A stretch of 16,968 nt of DNA, taken from NCBI GenBank assembly GCA_903918325.1, contig CAIXDY010000015.1:1-16968 (forward strand), written 5' to 3'. The notes under the pieces are model-generated. The model did not search any database and was not told the DNA's origin. It saw only the letters and a list, made by a program, of their open reading frames with translations. Every line of letters starts with the position of its first letter. Within the stretch, counting starts at the first letter, position 1. Source of the DNA: an uncultured Actinomycetes bacterium (GTDB lineage: Bacteria; Actinomycetota; Actinomycetes; Nanopelagicales; Nanopelagicaceae). This document shows positions 8,182 through 16,968 of this stretch, in pieces. Position numbers and translations under genes: made by a program.

Positions 8182-10422
8182 CTAGAGCTTCTCAACGGGT
8201 GCATAGCGCAGCAGCAAACGCTTCTCACCGTATTGGCCGAAGTTAATTGTGGCTTCGGCTTTCTCGCCTTCGCCTGCAACTGCCACAACGCTGCCTAAAC
8301 CAAATGTGTCATGTGACACACGATCGCCAATGTGAAGTTCCATCATTGAAATTTTCTTACCTGTTGCACGTGGAGGCGGTGGACTCGCAACTCGTGATTT
8401 TTTGACTAGAGATGGTGAGAGTGATGCCGATGCTTGGTTACGCCATTCAATAACATCTTCGGGAATCTCATCTAGAAAACGAGAAGGAGGATTGTAATTT
8501 GGCGCGCCCCATGTTGAACGATATTCGGCGCGTGAAATATATAAGCGCTCACGTGCGCGAGTTAAACCAACATAAGCAAGACGTCGTTCTTCTTCAATCT
8601 CTTCTTTTTCACCCAAAGTTCGTGAGTGCGGAAAAATTCCATCTTCCATTCCAGTTAAGAAAACCGTTGGAAATTCCAGACCCTTAGCAGTGTGAAGCGT
8701 CATCATGGTAACCACTCCTCCATGATCTTCGCCCTCTGGAATTTCATCGGCATCGGCAACGAGTGAAACTTTTTCTAAAAATCCAGCTAATGAGATCTCT
8801 TCATCTTCAGCTAACTCTTCAATGGGGCGCTCTTCGTACTCCATAGAAACTGCGACAAGTTCTTTTAAGTTTTCAACGCGAACTTCATCTTGCGGATCCA
8901 CGCTATCGGCTAACTCTTTTAGTAAACCGGATTGCTCTAGTGCGGCTTCTACTATGACTGAAGGTCGGGTTTTAGCTTCAACTAAAACATTAAGCGCACT
9001 AATCATGGAAGTGAAATCATTTATGGCTTGCGCCGCTCTGGAGGGGATGCCCGGGGCTTCATTGCATCGCAGAAGACCTTGCCAGAATGAAATCGAGTGT
9101 TGGGTTGCGAAGGCATCAACATAATCGAGGGAGGTATCGCCAATTCCGCGCTTTGGAACATTGATGATTCGACGCAATGAAATTTCATCTTCAAGATTTG
9201 ATAGCACTCGTAGATAAGCCAAAAGGTCTTTGACTTCGCGGCGCTCATAGAAACGCAGCCCACCAACTACTTTGTAAGGCAGGGCATTGCGCATAAAAAC
9301 TTCTTCAAATACACGTGACTGGGCATTGGTGCGATAGAAGATCGCCGTATCTCCCGGTTGAGACTTTAAATCGCGTTGCAGCGCTCGAATCTCATCGGCG
9401 ATGAAGGTTGCTTCATCATGTTCACTTTCAGCGATGTATCCAACTAAGGGTGCACCTGATCCAGCCTCCGACCACAAATTCTTTTCTTTGCGGCTCTCAT
9501 TTCTGGTGATTACTGCATTTGCAGCATTAAGAATATTTTGCGTTGAACGATAATTTTGTTCTAGTAAAACCGTTGTTGCATTGGGGTAATCAAGTTCAAA
9601 TTGTAAAATATTTCGAATCGTCGCCCCACGGAAACCATAAATGCTTTGATCTGCATCTCCTACAACACACAGTTCGGCAGGTGCCAAGCCTTCAGCATCG
9701 GTACCAACTAGCTCTTTCACCAAAATATACTGTGCGTGGTTTGTGTCCTGATACTCATCAACTAAAACATGTCGAAAGCGGGATCTAAAACGGGCTTTCG
9801 CTTCTGGGAAACGTTGCAGGACTTCAACTGTTTTTAAAATCAAATCGTCAAAATCCATTGCATTAGCGCGAATCAACCGCTGTTGATAAATGGCATATAC
9901 GTCGGCCACAACTTGTTCAAATTGATTACTGGCAGCATTGACATAATCCTGCGGCCCTAATAATTCATTTTTGGCATTGGATATCATCGCTTGAAATTGT
10001 CGCGCTGGATACCGCTTCGAATCTAAATTGAGCTCTTTTGCAACAATAGTTATCAAACGTAACGAGTCTGCCGAATCATAAATAGAGAAAGAATTGCTGT
10101 AGCCAAGTCGAGCAGCTTCTTGACGCAAGATGCGTACACATGCCGAGTGAAAGGTAGATACCCACATTGATTTAGCAATCGGACCAACTAATTCACCGAC
10201 GCGCTCTTTCATTTCCCCCGCGGCCTTATTAGTAAATGTGATTGCCAAAATTTGATAAGGGGCAACGTTTCGCCTAGACATCAAATACGCGATTCGGCGC
10301 GTTAATACACGGGTTTTACCTGATCCAGCCCCGGCTACAACTAAAAGTGGGCCACCAGAATGTGTTACTGCATCGGCTTGCTGGGGGTTCAGGCCAGCTA
10401 AAAGCGGATCAGTACTCGTCAT
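8182..10422 (-). CDS. pcrA: ATP-dependent DNA helicase, UvrD/PcrA (UvrD1-type)
   Basis: Superfamily 1A 3'-5' helicase acting in nucleotide-excision repair, replication restart and removal of RecA or RNA polymerase. The 746-residue protein shows the motifs in order: Q motif LNPQQADAV, Walker A GAGSGKT (31-37), DEYQDTN (222-228), GDADQSIYGFRG (255-266), EQNYRS, TLHTAKGLEF and VGLTRARERL. It ends in a Tudor-like domain (IGDRVSHDTFGLGSVV...). An upstream in-frame ATG at 10503 would add 27 non-conserved residues and run antisense across the first 54 nt of the deacetylase gene. I choose 10422 because conserved sequence begins there and a TAGACT hexamer lies 7 nt before it. The gene heads the long minus-strand run, and the uvrD1-sucC-sucD neighbourhood is also known in mycobacteria. 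Confidence 0.95.
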   Translation of the reverse strand: MTSTDPLLAGLNPQQADAVTHSGGPLLVVAGAGSGKTRVLTRRIAYLMSRRNVAPYQILAITFTNKAAGEMKERVGELVGPIAKSMWVSTFHSACVRILRQEAARLGYSNSFSIYDSADSLRLITIVAKELNLDSKRYPARQFQAMISNAKNELLGPQDYVNAASNQFEQVVADVYAIYQQRLIRANAMDFDDLILKTVEVLQRFPEAKARFRSRFRHVLVDEYQDTNHAQYILVKELVGTDAEGLAPAELCVVGDADQSIYGFRGATIRNILQFELDYPNATTVLLEQNYRSTQNILNAANAVITRNESRKEKNLWSEAGSGAPLVGYIAESEHDEATFIADEIRALQRDLKSQPGDTAIFYRTNAQSRVFEEVFMRNALPYKVVGGLRFYERREVKDLLAYLRVLSNLEDEISLRRIINVPKRGIGDTSLDYVDAFATQHSISFWQGLLRCNEAPGIPSRAAQAINDFTSMISALNVLVEAKTRPSVIVEAALEQSGLLKELADSVDPQDEVRVENLKELVAVSMEYEERPIEELAEDEEISLAGFLEKVSLVADADEIPEGEDHGGVVTMMTLHTAKGLEFPTVFLTGMEDGIFPHSRTLGEKEEIEEERRLAYVGLTRARERLYISRAEYRSTWGAPNYNPPSRFLDEIPEDVIEWRNQASASLSPSLVKKSRVASPPPPRATGKKISMMELHIGDRVSHDTFGLGSVVAVAGEGEKAEATINFGQYGEKRLLLRYAPVEKL

Positions 10423-10429
10423 GATGCGT

Positions 10430-10435
10430 AGTCTA
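10430..10435 (-). promoter_or_regulatory. Candidate -10 element for leaderless pcrA transcription
   Basis: TAGACT on the minus strand fits TANNNT and is followed by seven bases (ACGCATC) and then the pcrA ATG at 10422. No Shine-Dalgarno sequence precedes that ATG. Transcription starting 6-8 nt after the -10 would begin at or next to the start codon, as is common in actinobacteria. No good -35 is visible. This may drive the ten-gene pcrA-to-icd run. Confidence 0.5.
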
Positions 10436-10436
10436 T

Positions 10437-10442
10437 TAGGCT
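10437..10442 (+). promoter_or_regulatory. Candidate -10 element for leaderless PIG-L deacetylase transcription
   Basis: TAGGCT fits TANNNT and is followed by seven bases (GAGCGAC) and then the ATG at 10450. The spacing is identical to that of the pcrA element on the other strand, from which it is separated by one base (10436). No Shine-Dalgarno and no clear -35 are seen. A leaderless transcript is inferred. Confidence 0.45.
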
Positions 10443-10449
10443 GAGCGAC

Positions 10450-11175
10450 ATGGAACCGATTGCAGATAGCGAGATCAAACGAGTTTTGGTCATAAGTGCC
10501 CACCCTGATGATTCTGATTTTGGTGCATCAGGAACAATTGCTCAATGGGTCAAGAAAGGTATCGAAGTCGCCTACGTGTTTTGCACCAACGGCGATCAAG
10601 GTGGCGAAGAATCTGGTTTTACTAAAGAGGAAATGCCGGCCATTCGCCAACGTGAACAACGCGCAGCGGGCGCAGCAATCGGAGTAACGGATATTACTTT
10701 TCTGAATTACGTTGATGGACATCTCGAAGCAACACTTGGCTTAAGAAAAGATTTAGTCCGCCAAATTCGCAAGTCACAACCTGATCGAATGGTCTGTCAA
10801 AGTCCTGAACGAAATTGGGATCGAATTGGTGCAAGTCACCCTGATCATTTAGCTGCCGGTGAAGCCGCAGTTCAAGCCGTTTATCCAGATGCGCGTAATC
10901 CTTTTGCTTTCACCGATCTTTTGGAAGATGAAGGTTTGCAACCATGGCGAGTAAAAGAAGTTTGGATAAGTGCATTTTCTCAACCTGATCACTTTGTAGA
11001 TATCACCGATACTTTTGATTTGAAGATGAAAGCGTTACATGCACATGCATCACAAACTGCTCACAACAAGGAGCTTGAAAACATGGTCCGTGAGTGGGGT
11101 CAACGTAATGCTGGAATTGGTGGTTTACCTGAAGGCCGCATTGCTGAAGCTTTTAAAATAGTTAATACAAATTAA
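10450..11175 (+). CDS. PIG-L/LmbE-family zinc deacetylase
   Basis: A 241-residue LmbE-like enzyme, a family of zinc-dependent hydrolases that remove acetyl (or similar) groups from amino sugars and related conjugates. The motif AHPDD (17-21) supplies zinc ligands H18 and D21 and the likely catalytic D20. The second motif SHPDH (129-133) supplies H130 and zinc ligand H133. The rest fits a single alpha/beta domain with no signal peptide, so it should be cytosolic. Relatives in actinobacteria include MshB and Mca of mycothiol metabolism, but nothing here fixes the substrate. It is a lone plus-strand gene, divergent from pcrA (27-nt gap) and abutting the PPIase gene tail to tail, so it is probably monocistronic. 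Confidence 0.88.
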   Translation: MEPIADSEIKRVLVISAHPDDSDFGASGTIAQWVKKGIEVAYVFCTNGDQGGEESGFTKEEMPAIRQREQRAAGAAIGVTDITFLNYVDGHLEATLGLRKDLVRQIRKSQPDRMVCQSPERNWDRIGASHPDHLAAGEAAVQAVYPDARNPFAFTDLLEDEGLQPWRVKEVWISAFSQPDHFVDITDTFDLKMKALHAHASQTAHNKELENMVREWGQRNAGIGGLPEGRIAEAFKIVNTN

Positions 11176-11847
11176 TTATTTGACCGTAACTTTTTTAATT
11201 TCAACACTCTGAATCGGATATCCATCCGTTGCGTAATACGGCTTGTTGTCGGTTGAATTAATCGTGTAGGCACCAACATCGCCAATTTTATTGAGCAGAA
11301 CTAAACCAGTAGTGATTCGGCCCCAAATTGTGTAATTAGGCGGGAGTTGAGTGTCCTTGTAAACCAGGAAGAATTGACTGCCATTTGTACCTGCGCCTGC
11401 ATTGGCCATGGCCACCGTTCCAGCTGGATAGTTATTGGCAGTATTTGCTGGAAGATTTTCTTCTTTATACCCCTTCCAACCCGTTGGCATTCCAGAACCA
11501 GCTGCCGTTGGATCTCCACATTGCAAAACAAAAAGTCCTTGAGTCGTTAAACGGTGACACAGCGTGGCATCGAAATATTTTGCTTGAGCAAGCGCTGAAA
11601 GTTTAGTAATCGTTAATGGAGCTTTGCTACCTAAAAGTGAAATCACAATTGGGCCGCAATTTGTATCAATTGTCATTGTTTTAGGAAGGTTCTTGGCAAC
11701 TGTCATTGGCTCGGTAACTTTTGCTGGAGTATGAGGTTTTGCGGTGGGTGTTTTACAACCTGCCACTGAAGTCGGCTTATTGGCCGCCTGGGCCGGTGCA
11801 ATAAAACTCAATGACACCACAATGATTGCAATTAATGACTTCTTCAT
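11176..11847 (-). CDS. Exported cyclophilin-type peptidyl-prolyl cis-trans isomerase
   Basis: Probably assists folding of exported proteins by isomerising X-Pro bonds. The 223-residue product starts MKKSLIAIIVVSLSFIAPAQA, a Sec signal peptide with a likely cut after AQA (residue 21). There is no lipobox Cys. A low-complexity Pro/Thr/Lys linker leads into a cyclophilin domain (about 58-222) with HR (R99), F106, Q109 in VLQCGDP, and NGSQFF (155-160). Four cysteines (31, 64, 97, 110) could form disulfides outside the cell. An in-frame ATG at 11859 adds MGIK and would overlap guaA by 10 nt. I prefer 11847 for its better signal-peptide start and the GGGA six bases upstream. It is the last gene of the gua run, 2 nt after guaA. 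Confidence 0.88.
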   Translation of the reverse strand: MKKSLIAIIVVSLSFIAPAQAANKPTSVAGCKTPTAKPHTPAKVTEPMTVAKNLPKTMTIDTNCGPIVISLLGSKAPLTITKLSALAQAKYFDATLCHRLTTQGLFVLQCGDPTAAGSGMPTGWKGYKEENLPANTANNYPAGTVAMANAGAGTNGSQFFLVYKDTQLPPNYTIWGRITTGLVLLNKIGDVGAYTINSTDNKPYYATDGYPIQSVEIKKVTVK

Positions 11848-11849
11848 TT

Positions 11850-13392
11850 TTATTCCCATTCAATTGTTCCCGGCGGTTTACTTGTTACATCTAATACAAC
11901 GCGATTAACTTCGCGCACTTCATTGGTTATGCGAGTTGAGATTTTCTCAAGAACTTCATACGGAACTCTAGACCAATCAGCGGTCATAGCATCTTCACTT
12001 GAAACTGGACGAAGAACAATTGGATGGCCATAGGTACGACCATCACCTTGCACGCCAACGCTACGCACATCAGCTAATAAAACTACTGGACATTGCCAAA
12101 TATCGCGATCTAACCCCGCGGCTTTTAATTCAAAGCGTGCAATTGCATCGGCTTCGCGAAGTAAGTCCAGTCTGGCTTGTGTCACTTCACCAACAATACG
12201 AATTCCAAGACCAGGGCCAGGGAAAGGTTGACGCCACACAATCTCTTCAGGGAGTCCAAGTTCAAGACCAACTTGGCGAACTTCATCTTTAAATAGAGTT
12301 CGTAGCGGTTCAACTAACGTGAACTTCAAATCATCTGGCAAGCCACCCACATTATGGTGGGATTTAATATTTGCGGTCCCGGTTCCGCCGCCAGATTCAA
12401 CTACATCTGGATACAAGGTGCCCTGTACTAAGAATTCCACATCACCGCCGGCAGCAATATCGCGGGCTGCACTTTCAAATGAGCGAATGAATTCGCGTCC
12501 AATAATCTTTCGCTTTTCTTCAGGATCAGTTACTCCAGCAAGGGCATCTAGAAACTGTTTCTTGGCATCAATGACAACTAACTGAACACCAGTTGATGCT
12601 ACAAAATCTCGTTCAACTTGTTCGGCTTCACCCTTGCGCAATAAACCATGGTCAACAAAGACACACGTTAACTGCTTACCAACAGCTTTTTGAATAATGG
12701 CGGCAGCTACAGCTGAATCAACGCCGCCCGATAAACCGCAAATCACGCGCTTAGTGCCGATAATGTTTGCCGCTTTAGCAATTTCAGTGTGTGCAATATT
12801 TCCAGTTGTCCAAGAAGCGTCACAAGCGGCAATGTTGACTAACCAATTTTTTAAAATCGCTTGTCCATGTTCACTGTGTAAAACTTCTGGATGAAACTGA
12901 ACTCCGGCCAATTTTCCTGATGCATCTTCAAAAGCTGCGATTGAGGTATCTGCAGTGCCTGCAGTAACCGCAAAACCAGGTGGGGCTGTAGTTACGGCAT
13001 CACCATGTGACATCCAAACTTTTTGTTGTGTGGGAAGTCCGGCAAAAGTTTTTGATTGCGGCTGGGCAGTAACTTCGGTGCGACCAAACTCCGATTTTCC
13101 AGTTTGGCTTACGACTCCACCAAGTGCGGCGGCCATCACTTGAAATCCATAACATATTCCAAAAACCGGAATTCCTAATGAGAGAATTGCGCTATCAAAT
13201 TGCGGCGCTTGGTCTGCATACACACTGGATGGTCCACCGGATAAAATAATCGCTGATGGATTCTTTGCACTGACTTCAGGTGCGGTAATAGTTGAAGGAA
13301 CAATCTCGCTATAAACATTAGCTTCGCGAACTCGGCGCGCAATCAGTTGGGCATACTGCGCCCCAAAATCGACTACAAGTACGCCGCGAACA

Positions 13393-13400
<8 letters not shown>
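11850..13400 (-). CDS. guaA: GMP synthase (glutamine-hydrolysing)
   Basis: Converts XMP to GMP using ATP and glutamine. The 516-residue protein has a class I glutamine amidotransferase domain (about 1-195) with SGGPSSVY (54-61), nucleophile C83 in GICYGFQ, and H170 and E172 in GVQFHPEV. An ATP pyrophosphatase domain follows with the P-loop SGGVDS (224-229). The C-terminal dimerisation domain ends PPGTIEWE, as expected for the family. The start is GTG at 13400-13398 and overlaps the guaB3 stop by 8 nt. No well-spaced ribosome-binding site is present, so coupling to guaB3 translation is likely. It completes the IMP-to-GMP branch with guaB in the same run. Confidence 0.97.
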
Positions 13401-16549
<3,149 letters not shown>

Positions 16550-16557
<8 letters not shown>

Positions 16558-16568
16558 CCTATGGTGGC
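16550..16568. promoter_or_regulatory. Inverted repeat over the merR-type start codon, candidate operator
   Basis: GCCACCA (16550-16556), five spacer bases CCCTA, then TGGTGGC (16562-16568) form a perfect 7-bp inverted repeat covering the tandem GTG start codons of the regulator gene. It could be an autoregulatory protein-binding site, or in the RNA a hairpin masking the start. No promoter for the regulator gene could be assigned with confidence in the 107-nt gap to whiB3. Confidence 0.4.
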
Positions 16569-16629
16569 CTCAAGTGGGCGAACTCACCAGTTGAAACACG
16601 CGGCTGGAGGGGCTGCGGCGTGGATTTAC

Positions 16630-16658
16630 TTGAACAACCTATGGCGCGGTTGTACAGT
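16630..16658 (+). promoter_or_regulatory. whiB3 promoter (-35 and -10), leaderless placement
   Basis: TTGAAC (16630-16635), a 17-nt spacer and TACAGT (16653-16658) match actinobacterial housekeeping promoters (TTGACA and TANNNT). Six bases separate the -10 from the whiB ATG at 16665, so transcription should begin at the start codon. There is no Shine-Dalgarno at normal spacing. Two TTG(A/T)ACA direct repeats (16630-16636 and 16650-16656) lie 20 nt apart and overlap the two promoter elements. Confidence 0.6.
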
Positions 16659-16664
16659 CAGGGC

Positions 16665-16967
16665 ATGGCTGAAATATCTCGTTTACCCCGTCCCGTTGCC
16701 GATGAATGGGAATGGCAGTACCAGGGTTCTTGCCGCGAGCTAGAAACCGAGATGTTTTTTCATCCCGATGGAGAACGCGGTCCGCGCCGCCGCAATCGCG
16801 AAAATACTGCCAAAGCAATTTGTGCGACGTGTCCAGTAATTGCCGCATGCCGCAAGCACGCTCTTGCGGTGCAAGAACCATATGGAATTTGGGGCGGTTT
16901 ATCTGAAGATGATCGTTTAGAAATCCTGGGCAAAGAAGTTAAAACAAGTATTTATAACGCATCTTAA
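16665..16967 (+). CDS. whiB3: WhiB-family Fe-S transcription regulator (WhiB3/WhiD type)
   Basis: A 100-residue Wbl protein, a [4Fe-4S] regulator that works with the principal sigma factor and responds to redox state. The four cluster cysteines are C23, C53, C56 and C62 (C-x29-C-x2-C-x5-C). Around them are WEWQ (15-18), FFHPDGERG (31-39), CPVIAACRKHAL and the turn motif GIWGG (74-78), then a short basic tail. The pattern and length agree best with M. tuberculosis WhiB3 and Streptomyces WhiD. Both also sit divergent to the guaB-guaB3 side of a regulator gene. Upstream in-frame starts exist (for example 16641), but homology and the -10 placement favour 16665. The stop codon is one base from the window end, so what follows is unknown. 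Confidence 0.9.
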   Translation: MAEISRLPRPVADEWEWQYQGSCRELETEMFFHPDGERGPRRRNRENTAKAICATCPVIAACRKHALAVQEPYGIWGGLSEDDRLEILGKEVKTSIYNAS

Positions 16968-16968
16968 A

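Noticed and set aside
8162..8195. Possible internal promoter before sucC (TTGAGA - 18 nt - TAATTA, or TAGAAT as -10)
   Set aside because: The two hexamer choices do not give a consistent -35/-10 pair with good matches, and sucC already has a ribosome-binding site compatible with read-through from pcrA.
10423..10503. N-terminal extension of the helicase to the ATG at 10503
   Set aside because: The extra 27 residues resemble nothing in UvrD/PcrA, overlap the divergent deacetylase gene, and would pass through both candidate -10 elements.
11170..11182. AT-rich palindrome at the convergent stop codons as a bidirectional terminator
   Set aside because: It consists of the two abutting stop codons, has no GC-rich stem and no flanking T-run.

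Overview
The window looks like a compact chromosomal segment of a small-genome, fairly AT-rich actinobacterium. The gene set is actinobacterial: a WhiB-family Fe-S regulator, GuaB3 beside GuaB, a PerM/DUF6350 membrane protein between sucD and purN, and DUF3017 after folD. Base composition (about mid-40s percent GC by eye), very short spacers and frequent 1-10 nt gene overlaps suggest a streamlined freshwater lineage such as Nanopelagicales (acI, Planktophila/Nanopelagicus-like). The lineage is inferred, not proven. No mobile elements, tRNA or rRNA genes, CRISPR arrays or convincing intrinsic terminators were seen. No gene-free stretch exceeds about 110 nt.

Region 1 (1-10422, minus strand) is one long run of ten co-oriented genes: pcrA/uvrD1 - sucC - sucD - perM - purN - purH - folD - DUF3017 - mdh - icd (icd cut by the window edge). 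The largest spacer is 48 nt, so they are probably one transcription unit or a few overlapping ones. The run joins three TCA-cycle steps (succinyl-CoA synthetase, malate and isocitrate dehydrogenases) to late purine synthesis (PurN, PurH) and to FolD, which makes the 10-formyl-THF that PurN and PurH consume.

Region 2 (10450-11175, plus strand) is a single PIG-L/LmbE-type deacetylase. It is divergent from pcrA across only 27 nt and ends exactly where the convergent PPIase gene ends. The 27-nt gap holds two back-to-back -10-like hexamers, each 7 nt from its ATG, and neither gene has a Shine-Dalgarno (SD) site. Both transcripts therefore look leaderless.

Region 3 (11176-16557, minus strand) is a GMP-synthesis run: a B12-binding MerR-type regulator - guaB (IMP dehydrogenase without CBS domains) - guaB3 (IMPDH-like, catalytic Cys replaced) - guaA - exported cyclophilin-type PPIase. 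PurH in region 1 makes the IMP that GuaB and GuaA turn into GMP. A 10-11 bp hairpin directly before the guaB start codon contains its SD.

Region 4 (16558-16968, plus strand) is a WhiB3/WhiD-type gene divergent from the merR gene, with a clear -35/-10 promoter placed for leaderless transcription. The whiB3 - regulator - guaB - guaB3 order resembles Mycobacterium and Streptomyces, but a cobalamin-type MerR regulator occupies the place where those genera carry a sigma factor. The most interesting parts of the window are this regulator, its intergenic region and the guaB leader.
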